Source of the DNA: Deltaproteobacteria bacterium
GTDB lineage: Bacteria; Desulfobacterota; Binatia; HRBIN30; CADEER01
NCBI GenBank assembly: GCA_029262455.1
Contig: JAJCZJ010000005.1
Coordinates: 1 to 64,000, forward strand
Direction of reading: 5' to 3'
Length of the DNA stretch: 64,000 bases
Shown: positions 8,272-17,245 of the stretch, in pieces
How the letters are laid out: each line of letters opens with the position of its first letter
Position numbering within the stretch: the first letter of the stretch is position 1
Notes under the pieces: generated by a model
Told to the model about the DNA's origin: nothing
Databases searched by the model: none
What the model saw: the letters and a program-made list of their open reading frames with translations, nothing else
Made by a program: the position numbers and the translations under genes

Positions 8272-8730
8272 ATGAGGTTTGCGATCCCGGCGGCGATGTA
8301 TCGTGAACTTTGCGAGCACGCCATCGCGACATTTCCCGACGAGTGTTGTGGCCTCATCATCGAGCGTCGTGGCGAACTTGAAGTGGTCCGGGTCACCAAC
8401 GTGCAGAACGAAAAACACGCGGAGAACCCCACCAATTTTCCGCGCACCGCTACCATCGCCTATACGATGGGGCCGGAGGCCGCGCCGATTCTCGTCGGTC
8501 ATGAACGCGGCGATCTCACGCTGCGAGCGTTCTACCACTCACACCCCCAGCACGAAGCCTACTTTTCCGACGAGGACAAGAAGCAAGCAACCGTCTGGGA
8601 CGAACCTAGCTATCCCGATGCGGCGCAGATCGTCGTCTCGATCTACGATCGAGAGGTTCGCACGGCCAAAGCCTTTCAATGGAATGAAGCTGGGCGCGAC
8701 TTCGTCGAGATCGAGTTGGCCATCGGATGA
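8272..8730 (+). CDS. JAMM/MPN (Mov34) metallopeptidase, M67 family
   Basis: This 152-residue protein is a compact bacterial JAB domain. The zinc site is complete: Glu24 in FPDECCGLI, His89 and His91 in YHSHPQHEAYFSDED, and Asp102, giving the E ... HxH(x10)D arrangement. Bacterial relatives such as Mec+ release cysteine or sulfur from ubiquitin-like sulfur carriers (CysO, MoaD). No carrier or E1-like gene lies beside it, so the partner must be elsewhere or the substrate is different. It sits between PanE-like and alpha/beta hydrolase genes in the same direction. Confidence 0.9.
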   Translation: MRFAIPAAMYRELCEHAIATFPDECCGLIIERRGELEVVRVTNVQNEKHAENPTNFPRTATIAYTMGPEAAPILVGHERGDLTLRAFYHSHPQHEAYFSDEDKKQATVWDEPSYPDAAQIVVSIYDREVRTAKAFQWNEAGRDFVEIELAIG

Positions 8731-8773
8731 GAGATTGCCCCCGGCGAGATCCCTGAAACCGCAGGAGTATTCC

Positions 8774-9502
8774 TTGAAACTAAACTTCGAGACCCACGGC
8801 TCTGGTCCGCGCACCCTGGTCATGACCCATGGTATCTCCGCAAGCGGCAACACCTGGCGGTTTCAGGTACCCGACTTCGAAAAAGTATGCCGCGCCGTCA
8901 CCTGGGACCTGCGTGGACACGGCGATTCCGACAGCCCCGAGGGGCCGTACTCAATTCCCGACATGGCGAGAGACCTCTTGCAGATCGCCGATGAGCTAGG
9001 CGCGGAAAAGATCATTCCTCTCGGGCACTCCGCCGGCGGCGCAATCTCACTGCGCTTCGCGCTCGACTACCCCGAACGGACCGAAGCGCTTGTTCTCGTC
9101 GGGACAGCCAGTGAGGCAAACGAGAAATCGCGCGACTTTTACCAAAAGCTCGCCGGCATCGCCGAAGAGAAAGGCATGGAGCCTGTCGTCAAACGACTCG
9201 GCATGGCCAAGGAGTCAGCCAACCTGGTACCGGCCAACCCCAACGGATTCGCACACGTGACCCGTGCGATGGCGGGCCTCAACGAAGACCCGATGACCGA
9301 GCGTCTGTCAGAAATCAAATGCCCCACTCTGATTCTCGTAGGCGAAAAAGATTTCCTCGGTGCCGGCGGTTCCGTGATCATGAGCCGACGTATCGGGGGG
9401 TCGCAGCTCGAGATCATCCCAGAGCGAGGCCACGGCCTATTCCTGGAAGACCCTCCGGGATTCAACGAACGAGTGGTCCGCTTTCTCGAGTCGCTGAACT
9501 AG
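8774..9502 (+). CDS. alpha/beta hydrolase
   Basis: A 242-residue alpha/beta-hydrolase with the usual landmarks: an oxyanion-hole THG, the nucleophile elbow GHSAGG, the acid in GEKDFLG and the His in ERGHGLFLEDP. It resembles 3-oxoadipate enol-lactonase and haloperoxidase-like members, but substrate cannot be assigned. The start is taken as a TTG because AGGAG lies six bases upstream and the protein then begins MKLNFETHGSG, as family members do; the reading frame extends much further upstream but there overlaps the JAMM gene. It converges with the amidase gene, 16 bases away. Confidence 0.87.
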   Translation: MKLNFETHGSGPRTLVMTHGISASGNTWRFQVPDFEKVCRAVTWDLRGHGDSDSPEGPYSIPDMARDLLQIADELGAEKIIPLGHSAGGAISLRFALDYPERTEALVLVGTASEANEKSRDFYQKLAGIAEEKGMEPVVKRLGMAKESANLVPANPNGFAHVTRAMAGLNEDPMTERLSEIKCPTLILVGEKDFLGAGGSVIMSRRIGGSQLEIIPERGHGLFLEDPPGFNERVVRFLESLN

Positions 9503-9518
9503 TCGCGACGCTCAGAGT

Positions 9519-10979
9519 TCAAAACCCAGGCGAGACGCCGACAGACCCGACGATTCCGGCGAGGTGCGCGGCAAACCCCAAGGCGGTGTAGTCTTCGAGA
9601 TACGGGCTCACCACTTGCACTCCGACCGGGAGGCCTTGGTCCGTCAGTCCCACCGGCACAACCGTGGACGGGAGCCGCGCAACACCGACAGGCCCGAGCC
9701 AGTTGAACAGGTTGATGTACGCCTCCCGTTTTCCGTTGATCTCGATGGTGCGCGTGAAGACTGCGTCCTCCTGCGTGTGCGGGATCGCGGGCACCGGTGT
9801 CACCGGAAGCAGCAACACATCGTAGTGCTCGAAGAACTCCGCCCACGCGGCGCACATCTTCTCGCGTTGCTCGTTCGCACGCATCCAATCGTGATGGCTT
9901 TGCACGGCACCGCGCGCAAAAATCGCGATCGGGCTCTCGTCGGCGGCCGGAGCCTCCGCCGCTAGCATGCGAAAGATGTCGAGTTGATCAGATGGCATTC
10001 CGCTACTCACGATCGGAATGAGCATTTGCCAAAACAACTTGACCGCATCCTCAAGCAGAAATTCGGGACGAGCTTCGTCGGCAACGGGAACACCCGCTTG
10101 GCGCAGCTTGCTCACTGTGCCGCGTAGTACGCCACTCACCCGGTCGTCCATCGGCACGCCGTCCTCGCCCAACCAGGCGGCGACACGGTAGCTACGCAAC
10201 TCGGTGTGGCGCGCTCCGGGCAACCGGCACTGCCATCCCACTGCCTGATTCTCGTCAGCACCGACCAAGACCTCGAGCAGCATGCGCAGATCATCGGGAC
10301 ATCGGCCGATCGGACCGCAAACATTGATGTCCGGTTCGCTCAGACTATCCGGAGGACCTGGGATGTGGCCACGCGACGGAACGATGCCCCAACTCGGCTT
10401 GTGCCCAAACACTCCGCAATAGCTCGAAGGCACACGAATCGATCCGCCAATGTCACTACCAACTTCGCAACTCGTCAACCCTGCCGCGACAGCGGCAGCG
10501 GCTCCGCCCGACGAGCCACCCGGCGTCCTCGCCTGATCCCATGGGTTGTTGGTCGTTCCAAAGATCTCATTGAACGTTTGTAGATCGCCGGCCATGTACG
10601 GCACGTTGGTCTTGGCGAAGATGACAGCCCCCGCCGCGCGCAGCCGTTTGGCAACAACGGAATCTTTTTTCGAGAAATGCTCTGCGTACTCCGGGGCTCC
10701 GGCAGTCGTGCGCAAGCCAGCCACCTCGAAGGTATCCTTCAAAGTCATTGGAACGCCGTGCAGCGGACCCAGCAAGTGACCGCGCTCGAGGGCCGCGTCG
10801 GCCGCCTTCGCCGCCTCGCGTGCACGCTCGTAGTCAAAGGTGACAACAGCATTCAGACCCGGATTGTACTTCTCGACACGCGCGATGAAGCGGTCGAGCA
10901 AATCGACACTACTGACATCACCAACCCGCAAGGCGCGCGCGATATCGACTAAGGAGGACTGTGTAAGATCATTCGCCAT
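9519..10979 (-). CDS. amidase (amidase-signature family)
   Basis: This 486-residue cytoplasmic hydrolase has the Ser-cisSer-Lys triad of the amidase-signature family: Lys81 in VPMTLKDTF, Ser156 in TPGGSSGG and the nucleophile Ser180 in GSDIGGSIR. Length and motif spacing are normal. It resembles stand-alone amidases acting on amides or ureido compounds rather than GatA, since no gatB or gatC is nearby. No signal peptide is present. It is followed (on the same strand, upstream in coordinates) only by the convergent hydrolase, and lies just downstream of miaB, 38 bases away, so the two may be co-transcribed. Confidence 0.92.
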   Translation of the reverse strand: MANDLTQSSLVDIARALRVGDVSSVDLLDRFIARVEKYNPGLNAVVTFDYERAREAAKAADAALERGHLLGPLHGVPMTLKDTFEVAGLRTTAGAPEYAEHFSKKDSVVAKRLRAAGAVIFAKTNVPYMAGDLQTFNEIFGTTNNPWDQARTPGGSSGGAAAAVAAGLTSCEVGSDIGGSIRVPSSYCGVFGHKPSWGIVPSRGHIPGPPDSLSEPDINVCGPIGRCPDDLRMLLEVLVGADENQAVGWQCRLPGARHTELRSYRVAAWLGEDGVPMDDRVSGVLRGTVSKLRQAGVPVADEARPEFLLEDAVKLFWQMLIPIVSSGMPSDQLDIFRMLAAEAPAADESPIAIFARGAVQSHHDWMRANEQREKMCAAWAEFFEHYDVLLLPVTPVPAIPHTQEDAVFTRTIEINGKREAYINLFNWLGPVGVARLPSTVVPVGLTDQGLPVGVQVVSPYLEDYTALGFAAHLAGIVGSVGVSPGF

Positions 10980-11017
10980 CGAAGCCCCGCATCTTCTGCG
11001 CGCCCGCTCACCGTCGG

Positions 11018-12307
11018 CTACTGGTCAGTGGCGCAGATCAGCGTGTGCCCGGTCGAGTCTACAACCCGCACACGTGCGATCGCCCCAACCGCAGAACCCT
11101 GCGCCGGGAATACCGCTGTCTTGAAATGACCGGTCTTGCCGGCCAACCAATCATCACGTCGCCGTGCCGGTCCTTCGATGAGGACGTCGACCTCGCTGCC
11201 AATCTCTTCGCGATTGATCTCCGCCGAGATTTCCTCTTGCAGCCCGATCATGCTCTGCAGACGGCTGCCCTTTTCGTCTTCAGAGACCGTCTCATCCCAA
11301 TCGCCGGCTTTCGTATGGCTGCGCGACGAATACTTGAACATGAACGCGTTGTCGTACCGAACCTGCCGCATCAGATCGAGCGTGCGTTCGAAGTCCGACT
11401 CCTGCTCGCCCGGGAATCCAACGATCATATCCGTCGACAACGCAAGCCCCGGCACCGCGGCACGCAGTCGATCAACGAGTCGCAAATACTCGCTCGTGTT
11501 GTAGCCGCGTTCCATCCGCTGCAGCACCTCGTCCGACCCAGATTGCACAGGCAAGTGCAGCTGCGGGCAGACCTTTTCACAACTCGCCATGGCTTCGATC
11601 GCCGACTCGGTCATGTCACTTGGGTGCGGCGACGTGAAACGGATCCGTTCAATCCCCTCGACGGCGTTCGTCGATCGCAACAGATCGCCAAAGTCACTGT
11701 CGCCATCGCGGTAAGCGTTGACGGTTTGCCCCAGGAAAACAACCTCCGGATAGCCGCCGGCCGCTGCCTCGCGTACTTGGTCGAGCACCACGTCGACCGG
11801 CAAGCTCCGCTCCCGACCGCGAACAAAAGGCACGATGCAGAATGTACAGAACTTGTCACAGCCGCGCATGATCGTGATCCAAGCGCGAACCCCCTCGCCG
11901 CGGTCCGGCGCGACATCGGCGTAAATTTCTTGCTTGTCGAGCCGAACGTCGACAAACGGATCGCCGGCCAGAAGATCCGGCAACCGCCGATAAGCATCCG
12001 GCCCCGTGACGAAGTCCAGATGCGGCGTCTTCTTGAGCAAATCCTCGCGAAAATGCTGCGCCATACAACCGGCAAGGCCGATCTGTACATGCGGACGCTT
12101 GTTTTTGTGCTTTGCCAAAGCCCCCAGGCGGCCGAAGATGCGCTCCTCGGCATGTTCGCGGATTGCACAGGTATTGAGCAGGATGACGTCCGCGGTTTCC
12201 GGGTCCTGGACACTCGTATATCCAGACCGCGACAAATGGCCGCGGATCAATTCGGTATCAGCCAAGTTCATCTGGCATCCGTAAGTCTCGATATAAACGT
12301 TTGGCAT
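11018..12307 (-). CDS. miaB: tRNA-2-methylthio-N6-dimethylallyladenosine synthase
   Basis: MiaB adds a methylthio group to i6A37 of tRNA using two iron-sulfur clusters. The 429-residue protein shows the auxiliary-cluster cysteines C11, C47 and C81 (YGCQMN, NTCAIR, GCMAQ), the radical-SAM cluster C150/C154/C157 (GCDKFCTFC) and a C-terminal TRAM region. The ATG chosen gives the standard MPNVYIETYGCQMN start; the frame is open for 33 more codons upstream but without family resemblance. It is divergent from the methyltransferase gene. Confidence 0.96.
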   Translation of the reverse strand: MPNVYIETYGCQMNLADTELIRGHLSRSGYTSVQDPETADVILLNTCAIREHAEERIFGRLGALAKHKNKRPHVQIGLAGCMAQHFREDLLKKTPHLDFVTGPDAYRRLPDLLAGDPFVDVRLDKQEIYADVAPDRGEGVRAWITIMRGCDKFCTFCIVPFVRGRERSLPVDVVLDQVREAAAGGYPEVVFLGQTVNAYRDGDSDFGDLLRSTNAVEGIERIRFTSPHPSDMTESAIEAMASCEKVCPQLHLPVQSGSDEVLQRMERGYNTSEYLRLVDRLRAAVPGLALSTDMIVGFPGEQESDFERTLDLMRQVRYDNAFMFKYSSRSHTKAGDWDETVSEDEKGSRLQSMIGLQEEISAEINREEIGSEVDVLIEGPARRRDDWLAGKTGHFKTAVFPAQGSAVGAIARVRVVDSTGHTLICATDQ

Positions 12308-12463
12308 GCGGGCAACCGGACCGATGTTTGTAACACGTCCCGCCAGTCCGAAGAAGTCCCCATAGTTTCGGTCACATTGCGTCGAGCGGGCGCCTCTAAA
12401 CATCAAACTCGATTTCCAGAGCAGACTCGACTTGGCCCCCCCAGCCTGTCTACTTTGGGCAGA

Positions 12464-13300
12464 ATGAGTGCACCGAAATGCCGCCTATGTCAGTCCACGC
12501 GTGTCAAAAGCCTGTTCCTCAAGGACGGTATTCCGTACTACGCGTGCTACGCGTGTGATTTCGTATTTTCGACCCCGATCGAGAACGCGAATTTCCAAGA
12601 CGAGCTAGTTGACTACGAGCCCGCCTATCTCGACTACCTCGAGGTCTCGGACGAAGACGCCCACAACATGGAGCGCCTCTTGGACTGGGCCGGCCGCTAT
12701 GGTCCGATCACCGACGGGAAGGTCCTGGATGTCGGCAGCGGCAGTGGCAAGTTCGTACTCTACCTTCGCGAACTGGGAATCGACGCAATCGGTCTCGAGC
12801 CGTCGCATCCACTCTTCGACCGATATCTGAAACAGCACAACTGCTTCTTCGAGAATACCGCGGACGGGTTCGCCGAAGAACATCGCAACGAGTTCGACTA
12901 CATTTTCGCCTGTGACGTAGTCGAACACATCAACAGACCCGACCAATTCTTGGAGGCAGCCGCACGCCTCATCCGACCGCCCGGGGTGCTGTTCGTCAGC
13001 ACACCCGACGTAGGCAGCTTGTTGGCTCGCCTATCGGGACACCGATGGCACTATTACAATCGCTACCACCTGTCGTACTTTTCGCGTAAGACCCTAGCAC
13101 CACTCGCTGCCAGTCAGGGCTTCGAAGAGATCGCCTTCGACAGGCTGCCGAGAATGAAGTCGATTCGTTACCTCACCAAGTACGTCAACGACTTCATGTC
13201 CAGCGCAAGCAGTCTGCGCTTGCCGGAGCGACTCTCCGATGTCGTCGTTCCCGTAAACCTTCACGACACCATGTACCTCGCATTCAAATTCATCGCGTAG
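12464..13300 (+). CDS. class I SAM-dependent methyltransferase with N-terminal Cys4 zinc knuckle
   Basis: A 278-residue protein. The first 35 residues hold two CxxC pairs (CRLC and CYAC), a zinc-ribbon-like module. Then follows a Rossmann methyltransferase domain with motif I VLDVGSGSGKFVLYL, an acidic post-I residue in GLEPSHP, and FACDVVEHINRPDQFL. This architecture is common in enzymes that methylate sugars, quinone-like or small acceptors, often in surface-polysaccharide loci. No such locus surrounds it, and the substrate is unknown. Confidence 0.9.
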   Translation: MSAPKCRLCQSTRVKSLFLKDGIPYYACYACDFVFSTPIENANFQDELVDYEPAYLDYLEVSDEDAHNMERLLDWAGRYGPITDGKVLDVGSGSGKFVLYLRELGIDAIGLEPSHPLFDRYLKQHNCFFENTADGFAEEHRNEFDYIFACDVVEHINRPDQFLEAAARLIRPPGVLFVSTPDVGSLLARLSGHRWHYYNRYHLSYFSRKTLAPLAASQGFEEIAFDRLPRMKSIRYLTKYVNDFMSSASSLRLPERLSDVVVPVNLHDTMYLAFKFIA

Positions 13301-13513
13301 CGGCCGCACATCGCTCTGAAAAGACCGAGCGACCTCGCGCAATCGGCGGCGGCGCGAGACCTCCGAAATTGGTGACTCGCCTGCCACGCTTGACAACGAG
13401 CCCGGCCCGGCGCCACGATTTAGTTGGGTCAGACGCGCCGATGCGGCGTGCGCCCTTTCCGGAAGGGCGGGTTCGACCGACTCAAACAGACGAACCATCA
13501 CCGGGAGGCGACG

Positions 13514-13921
13514 ATGAACGCAGTCGGAATCACCTGCATTACGTTGGGGGTCTTCATTATTTGCTCCCGAGGCCCGCTCATTGTGGTTCCGGGCGCTACC
13601 CTGCGGTGGTTCCATTGGTTAATCGAGACGAACACCAAGATCCGAATGCTGGGCGGTATGGTTCTGATTCTCGGAGCCGCAATGATCTGGGCCGGCGCAA
13701 CCGAGCCGGGGACTCTCGCAACAGTCCTGACCTGGTTCGGCTGGTTCCTTGTCGGAATCGCCCTGCTCGCGCTCGAGTTCTTCCCCAACTTCTACCGAGA
13801 GATCGCCAGTGCGATTCTCCCCGACTACGACGAGGAGAGCCTCCTCGGTTGGCGTTTTATCGGCCTACTCGGAGTCAGCTTCGGAGCACTGATGGTCTAC
13901 ATCGGGATGCAGGCACTCTGA
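13514..13921 (+). CDS. small integral membrane protein, four predicted helices
   Basis: This 135-residue protein has hydrophobic segments near residues 3-18, 43-62, 68-88 and 113-133. It is not recognised as a named family. The ATG is preceded by GGGAGG five bases away, so this start is firm even though the frame stays open upstream. Charged loops (WLIETNTKIR, LPDYDEESLLG) separate the helices. It stands alone between a methyltransferase and the convergent SnoaL gene. Confidence 0.8.
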   Translation: MNAVGITCITLGVFIICSRGPLIVVPGATLRWFHWLIETNTKIRMLGGMVLILGAAMIWAGATEPGTLATVLTWFGWFLVGIALLALEFFPNFYREIASAILPDYDEESLLGWRFIGLLGVSFGALMVYIGMQAL

Positions 13922-13991
13922 ACAAGCCGCCAAGCGACCCCTGACATTCGCCGGCAACAACGTCGGCGCCACGCGTTTCGCCGAGGCCAGT

Positions 13992-14387
13992 CTAGGACCA
14001 GAACTCGTCGACGGCGTACAAATCCCAGACGAACTCCCATAGTTCGACGGCTACGCCTTCCCGCATGCGAATCTTGAGGCACGTAGGGTTGTCGAGCTCG
14101 AGCTCGCCGCGGCGACCGTAACCGCGGAAAAACGCAACTGCGTATTCGTCATTCGCAAGGACCTCTTCAAGCTCGAGAGCGAAGCTCCCATCGGTGAGCT
14201 CGGTCACATTCGCCAAGAAGGTAAAGATCCCATCGTGACCAGTGTGGGAACCAGCAAGGCCACCACGATTTCCGGGGAAATGCCACACCGCATCCTCCGC
14301 AATCGAGTCTCGAATCGCCTCGATATCGTGCCCCCGAAATGCTGCAAATAGGGTCTTAACTCGTACCGCATTCGGATGTTCGCTCAC
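13992..14387 (-). CDS. SnoaL-like / NTF2-fold ketosteroid-isomerase-related protein
   Basis: The 131-residue protein starts MSEHPNAVRVKTLFAAFRGHD, a very typical opening for NTF2-like proteins, and continues with AVWHFPGNRGGLAGSHTGHDGI and a C-terminal LWEFVWDLYAVDEFW. The GTG at 14387 was chosen on this basis; a TTG at 14405 would overlap the preceding gene as TTGA. Members are isomerases, dehydratases or binding proteins for hydrophobic molecules; the function here is unknown. It is the last gene of the LemA-TPM operon. Confidence 0.85.
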   Translation of the reverse strand: MSEHPNAVRVKTLFAAFRGHDIEAIRDSIAEDAVWHFPGNRGGLAGSHTGHDGIFTFLANVTELTDGSFALELEEVLANDEYAVAFFRGYGRRGELELDNPTCLKIRMREGVAVELWEFVWDLYAVDEFWS

Positions 14388-14401
14388 GCCTTCACCGATC
14401 T

Positions 14402-15034
14402 TCAATCCTCCAGGACCAACTCACGTCGGATCTCGTCTTCGTTGTCGTCACCGGCAGGGAGGGGATGCGAGAGAATCTCACCGCAGCGCCGGACGGCGTC
14501 GACGATGCCATCGGTCGGATTGCCACTTTCGATCCCAGCCAAAACAAGATCGACGATGTCTCCCCAGCTTTCTCCGGGTTCGAGTACGTCATTGATCCCC
14601 TGGTCTGCCAGAACCACGACCCGATGCTCCAAGAGAGCAACGAGAATCAGAATCCCGCTCTTGCCGGACGTGTGACGCAGACCGAGCTCGGCGAAGCCCG
14701 CCGAAGCGCGGCGCTGCGCGCAAAGTTCCATCGTCGCGTCAGAAATAAATACCCGTCTAGGCAAGTCGAATCGTGTCACAAGGTGACCGATCGCAACCGC
14801 CAACGCTTGCGCCGCAAGATACGCGACCATCGGTAGCTCTGGCGCAAACAACACCAAAGCCAAGAAGGTCAAAGCCGCCAGCACCGCACCACATCGCCAC
14901 CCGGCGGCGCCGTAGTCGTCGCAGGCATGGACAATAGCGACAACGATCTCACCCGTCGTACTGCCCTCGGCAAGTTTGACCGCTTCGACAATCCGGGCGC
15001 GGCTTGGTGGATCGAAAATTTGTGACGGTTTCAT
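14402..15034 (-). CDS. TPM-domain membrane protein (TLP18.3/Psb32/MOLO-1 fold)
   Basis: The 210-residue protein carries the first half of a TPM domain at the N-terminus (ARIVEAVKLAEGSTTGEIVVAIV), two membrane helices at about 45-85, and a continuation with DQGINDVLEPGESWGDIVD. There is no signal peptide. Its ATG directly abuts the stop of the other TPM gene. Such short TPM proteins usually follow LemA and a larger TPM protein, as here. The molecular activity of bacterial TPM proteins is not settled. Confidence 0.87.
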   Translation of the reverse strand: MKPSQIFDPPSRARIVEAVKLAEGSTTGEIVVAIVHACDDYGAAGWRCGAVLAALTFLALVLFAPELPMVAYLAAQALAVAIGHLVTRFDLPRRVFISDATMELCAQRRASAGFAELGLRHTSGKSGILILVALLEHRVVVLADQGINDVLEPGESWGDIVDLVLAGIESGNPTDGIVDAVRRCGEILSHPLPAGDDNEDEIRRELVLED

Positions 15035-15937
15035 CTACCAACTCCCCGACGCACCGCCACCACCAAAACCGCCACCGCCACCACCGAACCCGCCACCACC
15101 AAAGCCTCCTCCACCGCCACCAAAACCGCCGCGGCTACCCCACCCACCGGCCGGAAAACCGTGGATCACCCTCCTGTGCCCGCCACCACCCGAGGTTCCG
15201 CCGCCGAGCGTGCCGAAAAAACCTGCGAGCGCTGACGACAGAGCCGCCAGCGGCAATAACTTCAGCATCGCGAACGCCATACAAAAGGCAAAGATGGCAC
15301 CCACGACAGCCCCGACGAACCGCGACCGCTTCGACAGGGCAGAACCGATCGTCCCACCGAAGATAGCGCAAAAGAAAATGACGCCCATGGGATCACCACT
15401 CGCCGGCGCTCGGCGGCGCGAAGGACGGCGCTCGGCCGGAATCACTTCTCCGCGAGCGGCTGCCATCACAGCCCGGGCGCCGCGCACGATGCCCTCGCCC
15501 ATTCGACCGGCTCGGAAGCTCGGTATCATCTGCTCGCGCAGGATCCGAGCCGCGATCGCATCCGGAACGACGCCTTCGAGACCGTATCCTACTTCGATGC
15601 GCGCTTTGCGGTCCTGCGCCGCAACCGCAACGACGGCGCCATTGTCGAGCCCCTTGTGGCCGATCTTCCACGCCTCGACGACACGTAGCGTGAAGGCAGC
15701 AATATCCTCACCATCGAGGGTCGGAACTGTCAGCACTACTACCTGATGGGAAGTCTCGGTTTCAAAAGACTCGAAGTCGCGTTCGAGCGCCTGCCTCTCA
15801 GTCGCCGACAGCAGACCCGCAAGGTCGTTGACTCGGCCGCCCAACGGCGGGACTGGAACGACGGCAAGCGCCGCGACCGCGAACAAACAGATTGCCGCGG
15901 TCGCAACCCACCGAGCACGATGGTTGGCTCGATTCAG
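15035..15937 (-). CDS. TPM-domain protein with Gly-rich C-terminus (YgcG family)
   Basis: The exported TPM domain (VNDLAGLLSATERQAL ... RIEVGYGLEGVVPDAIAARIL) is followed by two membrane segments and a glycine-rich tail. The first conventional start is a TTG at 15886, but that removes the basic n-region of the signal peptide. I place the start at CTG 15937: it overlaps the lemA stop as CTGA, has GGAGGT six bases upstream and yields LNRANHRARWVATAA before the hydrophobic core. This gives 300 residues. The C-terminal tail is a string of GGGGFGGGG blocks, as in many family members. It is probably translationally coupled to lemA. Confidence 0.87.
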   Translation of the reverse strand: MNRANHRARWVATAAICLFAVAALAVVPVPPLGGRVNDLAGLLSATERQALERDFESFETETSHQVVVLTVPTLDGEDIAAFTLRVVEAWKIGHKGLDNGAVVAVAAQDRKARIEVGYGLEGVVPDAIAARILREQMIPSFRAGRMGEGIVRGARAVMAAARGEVIPAERRPSRRRAPASGDPMGVIFFCAIFGGTIGSALSKRSRFVGAVVGAIFAFCMAFAMLKLLPLAALSSALAGFFGTLGGGTSGGGGHRRVIHGFPAGGWGSRGGFGGGGGGFGGGGFGGGGGGFGGGGASGSW

Positions 15938-16512
15938 AACTTCACCTCCGGCGGAACCTCACTGACGCCTTCGCGCGCCTCGAACGTCGGCTTCGGTCCC
16001 ATGCCGATCGCCTTCGCCGTCAGCACGGTCGGGAACGAACGCACCAAGGTATTGAATTCGCGCACAGTGTCTATGTAGCGCCCGCGCGCCACCGTGATTC
16101 GATTCTCCGTCCCCTCGATCTGCGCTTGCAAATCGCGGAACGAGTCACTTGCCTTCAACGTCGGATAGTTTTCGGCCACTGCAAACAGGCGCGACAACGC
16201 GCTCGAGAGTTGTCCCTGCGCTTCCACGAATCGATTGAAGGAATCTTCGTTCTCAAGCAGTTCAGGCGTTAGTTTCACGCTGGTCGCTTTCGAACGAGCC
16301 GTAATCACAGCCTCGAGCGTTCCCTTCTCAAAGTCGGCCGCGCCTTTGACGGTGTTGACCAGATTGGGAATCAGATCGGCCCGGCGCTGATACTGGTTCG
16401 CCACCTCCGCCCACGCCGCCTTCACCGTCTCATCGCCAGCTTGAATCTTGTTGTAACCACACCCCGGCAACAATGCCGCGAGCAACACTAAGCATACGAT
16501 TCGTCTCGTCAT
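15934..16512 (-). CDS. lemA: LemA family lipoprotein
   Basis: A 192-residue LemA protein. The start MTRRIVCLVLLAALLPGCGYN is a lipoprotein signal with the modified Cys near residue 18. The helical core has the family blocks NQYQRRADLIPNLVNTVKG and FNTLVRSFPTVLTAKA. LemA is commonly paired with TPM and YgcG-type proteins, as in this operon, but has no defined biochemical role. It is the first gene of a leftward operon and is divergent from a membrane protein gene. Confidence 0.94.
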   Translation of the reverse strand: MTRRIVCLVLLAALLPGCGYNKIQAGDETVKAAWAEVANQYQRRADLIPNLVNTVKGAADFEKGTLEAVITARSKATSVKLTPELLENEDSFNRFVEAQGQLSSALSRLFAVAENYPTLKASDSFRDLQAQIEGTENRITVARGRYIDTVREFNTLVRSFPTVLTAKAIGMGPKPTFEAREGVSEVPPEVKF

Positions 16513-16617
16513 TGTTCTCCCTCAGATCCCAGAGCCTTCCCGCATCGAGCCCCAGCTCAAGTCGTTCGACCAAGAAAAGTCACTTTACCGAAGTTCGGCC
16601 ACCGAAAATACCTTCGC

Positions 16618-16635
16618 CGGGCAAGGCCTTGCCCG
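16618..16635. repeat. 18-bp perfect palindrome in the lemA divergent region
   Basis: CGGGCAAGGCCTTGCCCG reads the same on both strands. It lies 28 bases before the start of the membrane protein gene and about 105 bases before lemA. It could be an operator for a dimeric regulator; no neighbouring regulator gene is available to test this. Confidence 0.6.
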
Positions 16636-16662
16636 ACCGCACCTCCCTGGTAACGTCGTTTC

Positions 16663-17202
16663 ATGCACCGCAAATCCTGGAACCTAGCACTTATCAACAT
16701 TATCGGCGGCATCGCCGTGATCTCGAGCTACGTGCACGGCCTACTGACCACGGAAGCGCGGGCCGGAGCATTGTGGGGCGGCGTACCCGAGGAATTGCAA
16801 TCGTTCTACACAATCTCGATGCTGTGCGCCGCCGCCGGATACTTCCCCTTTACCTACTTTTTCGTACGCTGCGTCGACCCCGACGACAGTCGCTTCGCAG
16901 GCGGAACGGGTTTCACTCTGGTCTCAGTCTGCTACGTAGCGATTCTCGCAGCTTCGTCGTTCTGGCTACCGATGACAACACAAATGTCTCGCTCGCCAAG
17001 CACTTTTCTTTGGATTCTGATCCGACTCGATCTGGCGGTCGTCGCACTCGGAACCATCGGCTTGATCGTCGCGGCTACGACGATTCAGCCTCGCACCTTC
17101 CGCCCAGTCACGAGGATCGCGGCCCTGGTCGGACTTGCCTTCTTCGCCGTCCAGACGGTCTTGCTCGACGCTATCGTCTGGCCGGCCTATTTTCCCCGCT
17201 AG
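16663..17202 (+). CDS. integral membrane protein of unknown function
   Basis: A 179-residue protein with about five hydrophobic segments (near 8-30, 48-68, 80-100, 110-132 and 142-165). It has recognisable loops (SYVHGLLTTEARAGALWGG, RCVDPDDSRFAGGTG) but I cannot place it in a named family. The start ATG is the first in the frame after the palindrome. It is monocistronic as far as can be seen, divergent from lemA and followed by the DUF4197 gene. Confidence 0.75.
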   Translation: MHRKSWNLALINIIGGIAVISSYVHGLLTTEARAGALWGGVPEELQSFYTISMLCAAAGYFPFTYFFVRCVDPDDSRFAGGTGFTLVSVCYVAILAASSFWLPMTTQMSRSPSTFLWILIRLDLAVVALGTIGLIVAATTIQPRTFRPVTRIAALVGLAFFAVQTVLLDAIVWPAYFPR

Positions 17203-17245
17203 CGCTCGCCGCACAGCAGCCAGCTTCGAAGCTTTCCGTCGCGAT

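Noticed and set aside
14976-15746. A proline-rich plus-strand frame
   Set aside because: It is the antisense of the glycine-rich tail of the TPM protein.
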